A stretch of DNA of 64,000 nucleotides from Robiginitalea marina (GTDB lineage Bacteria > Bacteroidota > Bacteroidia > Flavobacteriales > Flavobacteriaceae). A program made the position numbers and the translations under genes. Numbering within the stretch: the stretch's first letter is position 1; every line of letters starts with the position of its first letter. The notes beneath the pieces were generated by a model. That model searched no databases and was not told where the DNA came from. It saw only the letters and a program-made list of their open reading frames with translations. Shown one piece after another: positions 38,901 to 47,084 of the stretch. The stretch is taken from contig NZ_JAMXIB010000012.1 of assembly GCF_024006985.1 (NCBI RefSeq), positions 26,550 through 90,549 of the forward strand. Direction: 5' to 3'.

Positions 38901-40401
38901 AAGGCGTGTATTTGGTTTGTTCCAGGACCATGTCCTGTAATTCATAGGGTTGCCAGGTCCCGGCTTCCCTCCTGACGCATCCTTCCGCATAGGGTTCCAA
39001 AATTCGGAAGAGGGGTTTCCGCACTGGCATGGGGAGGTCTTCAAGGCAGCTCCTTTCCATGTCGAACCGGAGTTTCAGGATTTCGGGATGGGGCCTGGCA
39101 GCCCCCCGGGTATAGTCGTTAACGGGGAGTGATCCCTGTTGCAGGAGCAGGTGGTATAGATGGGAAGAATCGCTCCCCAATTGTTTTACCGGGTTTGAAG
39201 CCAATTGGGTCAACCCTTCGGACACCTGCTGTGGGGTATAGCCACAATGTCCGGGATCGGATTTCAGGGCGGTCATCATCCCGATGATCCTGCGGCATTT
39301 CTCGCATTTTCCGCAAGGCCGCATCCGGCCCTCCGCTTCGTGGGCCGCATGACAGGAAACCTGGTGGGATTGTAATTCCGGGTATCGCTCCGTGAGGATT
39401 TTCATGATGAGCAACTCAGAAAGGCTGCGCAAAAGGGAAAATTGCTTCAGGTGCCACCCCTTTTTCCGGTAATAGCGGGTAAGGGCATTGTCGAAGAATT
39501 TGCTTTGGTCATACAGGCCGCAATAGTGACCGATACCCTGGGTTTTGCAGCGAACCGTGGTGTCGTACTCATTCCCGATCAGCAGGTTGCCTGCCCCGCG
39601 TTTCAGGGCAATGGGCACGGCCCCGAAAATAAAGACCGCCACCGTCCATAACCGGATGGGGTAGTTATCGGAGCGGATGCTGCTGAAATCGGCCCGGATA
39701 AAGGGCAGTTGTTTCAGCATCCAGCTGAATACCCTGTCGCTGTTTGTCCATACCCTGCCGGTGTTCGGTTCTTTTTCCCTGAAGGCGCGATAGGCGTTCA
39801 CTGCGGTAAACCAGTGCCTGCCGGATTCATTGATAAAGATGGGATGCGCCTCCCCCAATTCCCTGGCCAACCCGTAGCTCAGCAGGCTGTCTTTCCCGCC
39901 ACTGCTCAAAATGGCGTACGCCCCGTAATCCGGGACTGGACGGCTCCCGGGCAGGGTTGTTTTTGAAGGTACGGCCTGGGCGAAAATAAGGCGGGCCCGG
40001 GTGTATCGCTTTTGCCGTCCGGCCTGCACGGGCTTAAAGCCGGGCCTGACAAAGGGGTTCTCAGCCAGCAACTTATTGGTAAGGATTTCGCGGCTGGTGT
40101 TCTCCATCATCTCCCTGATAAATTTCCGGTCGGTGTTGTCAAAGGGGCCATCCAGGATGATTTCCTTACAGAAAAGGCCGTAATTCAGGGCAACCTGGGC
40201 CAGCATCATGCCGGCGAGGTTCCTGTCCTGTGGGTTGGCAGGGTCAAAAACCGGGGATTCGTAGGAATACGCCATAGGCATGGAGGAGGCTGTCCCGTCG
40301 GGCCGCACCGCCGTATAGGTGGCCTGTACCCGTTTTGGCTCCACGATGATCTGGTCGACGCGAAGGGTATCGATAACGACAAAGTCCTCCGGTACGCTCA
40401 T
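38890..40401 (-). CDS. PP-loop ATP pyrophosphatase with C-terminal Cys cluster
   Basis: 503 residues. An N-terminal domain of about 155 residues without a clear relative is followed by a HUP/PP-loop domain with SGGKDS at 167-172, which binds ATP and forms an adenylate while releasing pyrophosphate. Further on, Cys350, Cys363, Cys366 and Cys369 (S-C-H, then C-G-K-C-E-K-C) resemble the zinc site of QueC. The architecture suggests carboxylate or carbonyl activation. It could be related to MurL, an ATP-dependent epimerase of UDP-MurNAc-dipeptide Glu, but this is from memory and unverified. Overlaps DUF1611 upstream by 4 bases. Confidence 0.82.
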   Translation of the reverse strand: MSVPEDFVVIDTLRVDQIIVEPKRVQATYTAVRPDGTASSMPMAYSYESPVFDPANPQDRNLAGMMLAQVALNYGLFCKEIILDGPFDNTDRKFIREMMENTSREILTNKLLAENPFVRPGFKPVQAGRQKRYTRARLIFAQAVPSKTTLPGSRPVPDYGAYAILSSGGKDSLLSYGLARELGEAHPIFINESGRHWFTAVNAYRAFREKEPNTGRVWTNSDRVFSWMLKQLPFIRADFSSIRSDNYPIRLWTVAVFIFGAVPIALKRGAGNLLIGNEYDTTVRCKTQGIGHYCGLYDQSKFFDNALTRYYRKKGWHLKQFSLLRSLSELLIMKILTERYPELQSHQVSCHAAHEAEGRMRPCGKCEKCRRIIGMMTALKSDPGHCGYTPQQVSEGLTQLASNPVKQLGSDSSHLYHLLLQQGSLPVNDYTRGAARPHPEILKLRFDMERSCLEDLPMPVRKPLFRILEPYAEGCVRREAGTWQPYELQDMVLEQTKYTPYAI

Positions 40402-41465
40402 CGAAGGTATTTTTTTACGAGGGCTGTGAGCGCCCCGGGGCCGTGGGCGAGCACATCAAAGGCCGGCAAGCCCGTCTGGGCGGTAACTGCCTCACAGGCC
40501 GGACCGATTTCCCCCGGTTCCATCCCTTCATGGTTGATCGTCACGGCGATCACCTTCCTGCCCGAAATCAGTTCTATGGCCTGGATCTGGTGGGGGAGCG
40601 GATGCAGGGGGTAGCCCGGGAAACCATCGTACTCAAGGCGTTTCGGGGCGTGCTGCAGGATAACGAAATCAGGCCTTCCGGCCGCCAGAATCTCGAAGCC
40701 CCCGGGGTAGGCCGGGTTCATCAGGCTTCCCTGCCCCTCGATAACAATCAGGTCAGGGTGCTCGTTTGCCCATGCCTCGTGCACGGCGTGCTCGATCTCC
40801 CCGGAGACAAAATCGTTTATGCAGCTGTCCATAATCATGGAGTATTTTGCCCCCTGCAACCAGGCGGTTTGTCCGGTGCCCACCATTTCGGCCTTCAACC
40901 CCGCTTCACGGAACCCGTGCACCAGCAGCCAGGCGGTAGTCCGTTTTCCTATGGCGGAATCCGTACCGAGGATGGCCACTTTCAGGCAGCGGACCGCCTC
41001 GATTTTCCCTGAGAAAAAGTGCAGGTCCTCCCTTTCGGGGGTACGGCGGATATCGCGGAGCTGGCATCCCTTTTCTTTGGCCAGCCGGGCAATATCGGGG
41101 TCCTTGTACAAAAAATCATGGAGGCCGCTGTCTACATTCAGCCCATGGCCCAGGGCCTCCATCACGGCCTGCCGTCCTTCCGGGGGCAAACGTCCCCCGT
41201 CCGGGGCGAGTCCGATCACAAAATAGGACAGGGCGCGGGTACCCAGTTTGTTCATGGCCCCTTCCAGGGAGTCAAATACGGGGATGCCGTTGGGTTTGCC
41301 ATCGAGCACTTCCCCGGCATCCCGCCCGGCGTACGTCCGGTCGATTACCCCCAGTACCCGGTAGCGCTCGGTAAACCGGACCAGGCCGTGGGCTGTTTTG
41401 CCATTCGGGGTGTTGAATGCCCCGTCTGCATAGACCAGGGCGTTGCCGTCAATGATTCGTTCCAT
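40398..41465 (-). CDS. DUF1611 / DgcN-type NAD(P)-binding and P-loop-like protein
   Basis: 355 residues from the ATG at 41465; an upstream TTG adds six residues but is less likely. An N-terminal Rossmann-like half (L-G-V-I-D-R-T-Y-A-G-R-D-A-G) precedes a P-loop-like motif GTDSAIGKRT at about 167-176. The M-V-G-T-G-Q-T and I-V-I-E-G-Q-G-S-L motifs of DUF1611 follow. One studied member, DgcN, N-acylates D-glutamate so that DgcA can epimerise it. It overlaps the PP-loop gene start by 4 bases (ATGA). Family assignment is firm; substrate is inference. Confidence 0.85.
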   Translation of the reverse strand: MERIIDGNALVYADGAFNTPNGKTAHGLVRFTERYRVLGVIDRTYAGRDAGEVLDGKPNGIPVFDSLEGAMNKLGTRALSYFVIGLAPDGGRLPPEGRQAVMEALGHGLNVDSGLHDFLYKDPDIARLAKEKGCQLRDIRRTPEREDLHFFSGKIEAVRCLKVAILGTDSAIGKRTTAWLLVHGFREAGLKAEMVGTGQTAWLQGAKYSMIMDSCINDFVSGEIEHAVHEAWANEHPDLIVIEGQGSLMNPAYPGGFEILAAGRPDFVILQHAPKRLEYDGFPGYPLHPLPHQIQAIELISGRKVIAVTINHEGMEPGEIGPACEAVTAQTGLPAFDVLAHGPGALTALVKKYLR

Positions 41466-41532
41466 GTGTTGTTTTCTTTCCAAAGATGATTTTCGTTAAC
41501 CCGTTCCCGGGTACTGCCGCCCATTTCCCTTT

Positions 41533-42606
41533 TTAATTTCGCGCCGTCACCACTGCCACAAACCGGTCATTTTCAAAAGGGTTTTTCTGGTGCATTTCAA
41601 GGAGGGCGATGAGTCCGGCAGTGGCCGCGGGAAGTACTTTAATCCCGTCATTTTTGAGCATACTGGCACTCATTTGCCTCATTTTCTGGTCGCTGATGTG
41701 GGCGGCTCCCCCCCCGGAATGGTGCAGGGCGTAAAGGGCTTCATCCCCGTCAAAACTATGCCAGTTGATCAGGGGTTCGTTGATCTCCGTTTCGCGGATC
41801 TTGCCCGGGTCGAGGTCCACGCAGTGCGTGAGCCCCTTGTTGAAGGAAGCCACAATGGGGTTTTTGTTGCTCGATGACCCCGCTATAAAATGGGGGATAC
41901 GGGAGGTCTTACCCCGTTTATGCAGGTTCACAAACCCGCGATAGACCCCGGCCAGCAGGGTCCCATTGGATACCGGGCAGGCAAGGTATTTGGGCGCATC
42001 CCGCAGCTGGTCGTAAATTTCGAAAGCGATCTCGGAATAGGCCTTGAGCTGCAAGGGCGTATTGGTGCCTCCGGGATTGGCGTCATACAGCCCCTTTTCT
42101 TTTGCCTCCCTGCTGGAAGCCAGCACGACTTCTTCGTAGGTCCCGGGCAGGCGGACAATATCGGCCCTGAACGTTTCCATTTCGCGAATCCGCTCGGTGT
42201 GGTAGGTTGCCGGGATATACACCCTGCAATGGATACCGGCCAGGTAGCAGGCAAAGGCCATGGCCACCCCGTAGTTCCCGCAGGTGGCCAGGGCGATGGT
42301 GTTGTATCCCCTTCGGAGGGCATCGTACACCTGGGCAAAGGCAATCCGGTCCTTCTGGGTCCCTGTGGGGTTGTCCCCTTCGAATTTTATAAAGAGTTGC
42401 CGCAGGCCATAATCGCGTTCCAGGTTCCGGAGCCGGGTGAGGGCGGTGTCGCCCACTTCCAGGTTGATGATGTCCTCCAGGGATTCCAGGCGGTCGGTGA
42501 TGGAAAGGGCAGGGTCCTGTACCTCGCGGCACAGGTTTTCCACGTCGCGGGTCAGGTGGATGGGCTTGGGGCGTACCCCATCGAGCATGATCAGGGAAGC
42601 TGACAT
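41533..42606 (-). CDS. Threonine-synthase-like PLP-dependent enzyme (fold type II)
   Basis: 357 residues. PLP lysine is Lys85 in EGDNPTGTQKDR; the substrate loop is ATCGNYG near residue 107; a G-T-L-L-A-G-V-Y-R motif follows. It is shorter than threonine synthase and lacks its N-terminal domain, so it is more probably a lyase, racemase or beta-replacement enzyme. It is first of five minus-strand genes (with DUF1611, PP-loop, creatininase and epimerase), 67 bases before DUF1611. A strong hairpin lies 5 bases before its start codon. Confidence 0.88.
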   Translation of the reverse strand: MSASLIMLDGVRPKPIHLTRDVENLCREVQDPALSITDRLESLEDIINLEVGDTALTRLRNLERDYGLRQLFIKFEGDNPTGTQKDRIAFAQVYDALRRGYNTIALATCGNYGVAMAFACYLAGIHCRVYIPATYHTERIREMETFRADIVRLPGTYEEVVLASSREAKEKGLYDANPGGTNTPLQLKAYSEIAFEIYDQLRDAPKYLACPVSNGTLLAGVYRGFVNLHKRGKTSRIPHFIAGSSSNKNPIVASFNKGLTHCVDLDPGKIRETEINEPLINWHSFDGDEALYALHHSGGGAAHISDQKMRQMSASMLKNDGIKVLPAATAGLIALLEMHQKNPFENDRFVAVVTARN

Positions 42607-42611
42607 ATACA

Positions 42612-42639
42612 GGGAGTTCCGGGATTTTGGGGAACTCCC
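42612..42639. promoter_or_regulatory. Perfect hairpin in the leader of the PLP-DUF1611 operon
   Basis: GGGAGTTCC (42612-42620) and GGAACTCCC (42631-42639) form a perfect 9-base inverted repeat with a 10-base loop. It ends only 5 bases before the operon start codon, so in RNA it would cover the initiation region; as DNA it could be an operator. Confidence 0.6.
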
Positions 42640-42699
42640 ATAAAGTTATGCAAAAAGGAAGCCATGTAGCGAGCCGGGGGGAAGGAAATTCCGGGGGCC

Positions 42700-43182
42700 C
42701 TATAATTTTCCCAGGGCCTTCAGGGTGGTAACCAGGCGGTCAGGATCCTGGGTGCCGACCACAAACCGCCCGCCATCCTTCAGGTAAATAGCCAACCCCT
42801 TATTCCCCCGGATATTGTACACCGTGCCATGCTTAAAGCTGAAGCGCAGGCCATATCCGACGAATCCGTAGGTGATGGGCTCCACTTTCTCAATGCGGTC
42901 CCAGGGGAAGGATTCCTGGGAAATGGGCCGAAGTCGCATACGGATGCCTCGTTCATCGATTTCCGTACGCAACTCGATAAAGGCAAAAAAGCCAGGCACT
43001 GCCAGCATCCCCAAAAGGAAAAGGACCAGACCCCAATCCGACATGGGGTTATTGCCGAAGGGCTCCTCCAGCACCACCTGCCTGTACAGGCCGTAAAGGG
43101 GTAGCAGGACCAGTGCGCCGAACAGTGCCCAAAGCCACCACTGGGTGAATTTCTGGATTTCAGTGAAAGAAGGCGATTCCAT
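42700..43182 (-). CDS. Small two-helix membrane protein
   Basis: 160 residues from the ATG at 43182. Two membrane helices (about 14-33 and 50-70) are followed by a C-terminal beta-rich cytoplasmic domain (F-P-W-D-R-I-E-K-V-E, G-L-R-F-S-F-K-H-G-T-V-Y), like small PH-type membrane proteins. I do not recognise a functional family. It is transcribed away from the FGE gene, sharing an 82-base AT-rich divergent promoter region. Confidence 0.8.
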   Translation of the reverse strand: MESPSFTEIQKFTQWWLWALFGALVLLPLYGLYRQVVLEEPFGNNPMSDWGLVLFLLGMLAVPGFFAFIELRTEIDERGIRMRLRPISQESFPWDRIEKVEPITYGFVGYGLRFSFKHGTVYNIRGNKGLAIYLKDGGRFVVGTQDPDRLVTTLKALGKL

Positions 43183-43264
43183 GGCGGCAGTCGATTTGTT
43201 AAAGCTTCTTAATGCCCAAGTTTTCTTACTTTTATCGAATACCAATTTATAAAATTTCGCACAT

Positions 43265-44305
43265 ATGAGAACAAGTCCGCACCTGCTGGTTATTGCTGGC
43301 ATTACCATAATGCTCCTGGGATGCAGGGAAGGGTCTATGGCGGACAAGCCGGAGGAAATTGTCGCCCCGGACGGGATGGCCTATATCCCCGAAGGCACCT
43401 TTCTGATGGGCGGGAAATCGGAATGGGCAGAGCCTGATGAATTTCCCCGGAGGAAGGTTGGGGTATCGGCCTTTTTCATGGACCGGACAGAGGTAACCAA
43501 TGCGCGGTTTGCGGCATTTGTGGAGGCTACCGGCTATGTGACTACCGCCGAGCGGAAAATTGACTGGGAGGAAATGAGCCGGCAACTCCCCCCGGGGACC
43601 CCCAGGCCCGCGGACTCTGTTTTGCAGCCGGGTTCCCTGGTCTTCCGGCCCACACAGGGCCCGGTGGACCTCAGGGATTTGTCGCAGTGGTGGGCCTGGA
43701 CCGTGGGCGCCAACTGGAGGCATCCCGAAGGTCCGGGCAGTTCCCTTGAGGGCCGGATGGACCACCCGGTGGTGCATGTTTCCCTGGAGGATGCCATGGC
43801 CTATGCGAAATGGGCGGGCAAGCGCCTGCCCACTGAGGCCGAGTGGGAATGGGCGGCCATAGGGGGTCTTGATGACCCGATCTATCCCTGGGGCAACACC
43901 CCCTCTGAGGATGCTGCCGGGAAAGCAAACTTCTGGCAGGGCATCTTTCCCTTTCGCAACGATACGCTCGATGGATACGTCCGCACGGCACCGGTGAAAA
44001 CCTATCCGGCCAATGGCTATGGCTTGTTCGACATGGCCGGGAATGTATGGGAATGGTGCCAGGACAAATACCGGGCTGATGCCTACGCTTCAGAGCTTTC
44101 CCCGGAGGAAGCCTTCAACCCAAAAGGCCCCCGTGATTTCTTTGACCCGGGGGATCCCCTGGCCGAAAAATATGTCGTCAGGGGCGGCTCATACCTTTGC
44201 AGCGACAGTTATTGCAGCGGGTACCGGGTTGCCAGGAGGATGCGCAATACCCCCGATACGGGCATGGGCCACGTGGGGTTCCGCTGTGTGCAGGATATCC
44301 GTTGA
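43265..44305 (+). CDS. Formylglycine-generating enzyme with intact active-site cysteines
   Basis: 346 residues. A signal peptide ends in a lipobox (M-L-L-G-C, Cys20), then the FGE fold: M-A-Y-I-P-E-G-T-F-L-M-G-G, D-R-T-E-V-T-N-A-R-F, R-L-P-T-E-A-E-W-E-W-A-A, and the active site GGSYLCSDSYCSGYR with Cys312 and Cys317, matching the copper-binding pair of true FGE. FGE oxidises a cysteine in sulfatases to formylglycine. GldK in this window has the same fold without the cysteines. As a periplasmic lipoprotein it would act on exported sulfatases; none is encoded here. Confidence 0.9.
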   Translation: MRTSPHLLVIAGITIMLLGCREGSMADKPEEIVAPDGMAYIPEGTFLMGGKSEWAEPDEFPRRKVGVSAFFMDRTEVTNARFAAFVEATGYVTTAERKIDWEEMSRQLPPGTPRPADSVLQPGSLVFRPTQGPVDLRDLSQWWAWTVGANWRHPEGPGSSLEGRMDHPVVHVSLEDAMAYAKWAGKRLPTEAEWEWAAIGGLDDPIYPWGNTPSEDAAGKANFWQGIFPFRNDTLDGYVRTAPVKTYPANGYGLFDMAGNVWEWCQDKYRADAYASELSPEEAFNPKGPRDFFDPGDPLAEKYVVRGGSYLCSDSYCSGYRVARRMRNTPDTGMGHVGFRCVQDIR

Positions 44306-44423
44306 CCCCGACAGGCCCGCACTCTGTGTCTCCCGGGAGCACCGGGCCCTCCTTTTGACTTGCGCCCGCCCTCGTGCGGCATTTTTTGCTTCCCCATGCC
44401 CGACAATTCCCTGGGATTGGGAT

Positions 44424-44452
44424 CAGAAAAAATGCCGGGGGCAGCCCGGCAT
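44424..44452 (-). terminator. Terminator of the PliI-like lipoprotein gene
   Basis: An 8-base stem (44432-44439 against 44445-44452) with a five-base loop, followed on the minus strand by six Ts. It lies 24 bases after the stop at 44476. Confidence 0.75.
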
Positions 44453-44475
44453 CCTGGTCGTCCCCGGAAAGAGGC

Positions 44476-45450
44476 TCAATATTCCTGAATATCCCTTACT
44501 TTGAATACACGGCCGTTTTCCCCTTCGACCAGTTCATAAACCACCTGCCGGGTCTTCCCCCCCTCAATTGGGAAGCGCTGAACGAGGTTTGTCTCCACAA
44601 GGGCAAATTCATCCTTTCCATTAACCCCTTCCATCAGCCCAGGGTTGTTCTCCTGGGGAGGGAAATGGAACCTGCTCATGGATTTTCCGCTATTGACAGA
44701 AATCCCCTGGACATTTCCCCGGTTTCCATGGCGGGAGAAGACTACCACCTCCGGGTAGCCATCCGAATTCAGGTCTTCGATCCCGGCATCCAGGATTTCT
44801 CCCGGGGCGGACATGATAATAGGATCCTTATCGCTGATTTCTAGCCCTATGGAACGAATAGTGACCTCCTGCTTCCCTTCCTTTTCAACGGCACTTACAT
44901 TGAAGGAAATATCCTGTAGGGTCAGGTACTTCATAAACGTGGTGGGGTCTACCTGGCCCGGATCGAGGTCGCCATCTATTTTGGAATAGGTTCCCGCGAG
45001 GGTAGCGCCTCCGGAGCAGCGAAACCAAAGGACCTGGTTGCCATCCCCGGTTTCCGGGCGGATGGTGAGGGTACCGTTGCTGAAATCGAAGAGTACCTTT
45101 TTGCCCTCCAGTACGGTAAAATAGGTGTCCTCATCTTCAGGAAAAACCATCCCGTCAAAGGTGCAGGTGGGGTTTTTCATGTCCGCCCTCGAGCGGACGG
45201 AAATCCAGAACTGGCCATCCCCCGCCTCCTTTACCCGGATGCCGACCCAGTCATAGCCCTCCCCCCTTTGCGCATAGGAGTCTGTTACGTAGGTTCCTGT
45301 GTATGGATTTGCCGTGGGTGCCAGGTCAGGGGCAGAATCGGAGGTTTCTGCCTGCATTTGCCCCGGGTCTTCCTTCCCGGTTTCACCCTTGCAGCCAGTC
45401 CAAAGGATCATGGAAAATGCAACGAGGTATAAAAAGGGGTATTTTTTCAT
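44476..45450 (-). CDS. Lipoprotein with possible PliI (lysozyme inhibitor)-like C-terminus
   Basis: 324 residues. The signal peptide ends in a lipobox (L-W-T-G-C, Cys20). A beta-rich middle region (about 48-160) may be lipocalin-like. The last 130 residues contain I-L-D-A-G-I-E-D-L-N-S-D-G-Y-P-E-V-V-V-F and a D-E-F-A-L-V-E-T-N-L-V-Q-R-F-P-I region, close to what I remember of PliI, the periplasmic inhibitor of I-type lysozyme. It could also bind calcium through the DLNSDG segment. Function tentative; single-gene unit with its own terminator. Confidence 0.65.
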   Translation of the reverse strand: MKKYPFLYLVAFSMILWTGCKGETGKEDPGQMQAETSDSAPDLAPTANPYTGTYVTDSYAQRGEGYDWVGIRVKEAGDGQFWISVRSRADMKNPTCTFDGMVFPEDEDTYFTVLEGKKVLFDFSNGTLTIRPETGDGNQVLWFRCSGGATLAGTYSKIDGDLDPGQVDPTTFMKYLTLQDISFNVSAVEKEGKQEVTIRSIGLEISDKDPIIMSAPGEILDAGIEDLNSDGYPEVVVFSRHGNRGNVQGISVNSGKSMSRFHFPPQENNPGLMEGVNGKDEFALVETNLVQRFPIEGGKTRQVVYELVEGENGRVFKVRDIQEY

Positions 45451-45522
45451 GTCTTTTTCAAGGAGATTACAGGTTTGAAAATACGAAAAGCGATACGATT
45501 GCGGAACCTTTTTATGCGCTTA

Positions 45523-46725
45523 TTATTTGTCTTTACCCAGGACCCGGGAACTCAGGGCTGGACCCAGGGCCAGCACCAGGAAACTCAACGGAGTTTGCAG
45601 ATTGCCGAGCAGGCCCCCGAGCATTTCAATGCTGACAATGGTAATGGCAAAGCCGATACAGGTTACGATGGTCAACGCCGTCCCTCGTTGCTCAGCTGGG
45701 GCATTCCGGGCCACAAGGCTCGAAAAGAGGGGGGAGTCGGCGATTACCACCATCCCCCAGAAAACCAGGAATGCCAGAAACAATCCGGTTGAATCCCAGT
45801 ACAGGGCCCATGGACATAGCAGGCAGCAGCACCCGGAAAGTATCAGGGCTGCCCGGGCTACCCGTTCCTCGCCCAGGCCCCTGGAGAGATACCCCCCCAG
45901 TACACAGGCCGGCCCCCCGGCCCCGATGGCCAGGAAGGACCAGAGGGAAATCCCGAACCCTGCACCGGGATGCATGGCCTTGTAGGTTTGTAGGAGAATG
46001 GGCACAAAGGCCCAGAAGGCATACAGTTCCCACATGTGCCCGAAGTAGCCGAATGCCGCACGCCTGAAGCCGCGTGTGCCAAAAACCTTCAGGAAGGCAG
46101 CCGGGTCGGGAATTTGCATGGGTTTGCGATACGGCCCGTCGGGAAGGGACAGGACCAGTACCCCCCCAAGGGCAGCAAGCGCGGAAGTGGCGCCAAGGAT
46201 TCCCTGCCAGGGCATTTCCCCGGGGGCGCCCCTGAGCAGGTGGGGGAAGGCTGTCCCCAGCACCAGTGCCCCCACCAGGTACCCCAGGGAAGCCCCCAGC
46301 CCCCGGTCGAAATAGTCGGCTACAATCTTCATCCCTACGGGGTAGATCCCGGCCAGGAAGAACCCGGTGGCGCAACGAAGGGCCACCAGGGTCCACAGGG
46401 AGTTCCCACCCCAGGCCATCCCAAGGTTGCACGCGGCGCCCAGCAGGGCCGACCAGAAAAACAAACGGGAAGGGGAAAACCGGTCTGCCAGGGTGAGCAG
46501 GGCAAAAACCAGGGTGCCCGCGATAAACCCCAGTTGCACCGCTGAGGTCAGGTGCCCCAGGGCGGAACCCGGGAGTGCGAAGGCGGCTTGCAGGTCACCC
46601 ATTACCCCATTTGAGGCGAACCATAAGGAAGTACCCGCGAACTGCGAAAAGACCATCAGGGGGAGGGTACGCCTGCGAACCGCAGAGGGAAGGGGGCTGC
46701 TGCCCTTGGGAGGGATGTTCTTCAT
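45523..46725 (-). CDS. MFS transporter
   Basis: 400 residues from the ATG at 46725 (MKNIPPKGSSP...); an upstream extension looks non-coding. About 12 membrane helices, with the MFS inter-helix motif L-A-D-R-F-S-P-S-R near residue 85, and N-terminal M-V-F-S-Q-F-A-G-T-S-L-W-F-A-S-N. This N-terminus recalls the cyanate/nitrate-nitrite-like branch. Inner membrane; substrate unknown. It is a single gene with a possible G-rich leader. Confidence 0.88.
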   Translation of the reverse strand: MKNIPPKGSSPLPSAVRRRTLPLMVFSQFAGTSLWFASNGVMGDLQAAFALPGSALGHLTSAVQLGFIAGTLVFALLTLADRFSPSRLFFWSALLGAACNLGMAWGGNSLWTLVALRCATGFFLAGIYPVGMKIVADYFDRGLGASLGYLVGALVLGTAFPHLLRGAPGEMPWQGILGATSALAALGGVLVLSLPDGPYRKPMQIPDPAAFLKVFGTRGFRRAAFGYFGHMWELYAFWAFVPILLQTYKAMHPGAGFGISLWSFLAIGAGGPACVLGGYLSRGLGEERVARAALILSGCCCLLCPWALYWDSTGLFLAFLVFWGMVVIADSPLFSSLVARNAPAEQRGTALTIVTCIGFAITIVSIEMLGGLLGNLQTPLSFLVLALGPALSSRVLGKDK

Positions 46726-46865
46726 GGTTTTCTGAGGGTTCCGGGGGGGCGATCCCCCGATTTCCGGCGTTTCCCCCAAAATTGGCAAAAAAAGCCCATA
46801 AATCGGATAAGATTGCACCATTCCCCCCCGGGCCCGGCCCCTAACTTCGCAATAAAAAGGAAGCC

Positions 46866-47045
46866 ATGTCCAACATCAAACCCAATTACTGGATCCCCTG
46901 CCTGGGGGTGGCCTTTATCTGGAGCGACCCGCACTGTTCGCTCAACCCCCGGGAAGAAAGGATCCTGATTGGCTACCATACCCTGGTGGTCTTGCTACTC
47001 ACCGTTCTGGGGCTGGGCCTGTTGATTCGCTCCCGCCTGTCCTGA
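46866..47045 (+). CDS. Small membrane protein, 59 residues
   Basis: An ORF preceded by AAAAAGGAAGCC, a good ribosome-binding site for this window. The product begins MSNIKPNYW, has a C-terminal hydrophobic helix (about residues 37-54, rich in Leu and Val) and ends R-S-R-L-S. Two cysteines (12 and 24) lie in the N-terminal part. It is 39 bases upstream of the flavin reductase gene on the same strand, so it may be co-transcribed. Not recognised; coding status is likely but not certain. Confidence 0.5.
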   Translation: MSNIKPNYWIPCLGVAFIWSDPHCSLNPREERILIGYHTLVVLLLTVLGLGLLIRSRLS

Positions 47046-47084
47046 TTCCGGACTGCAGGGCGTATCTTCGCAAAAAAAACTACT

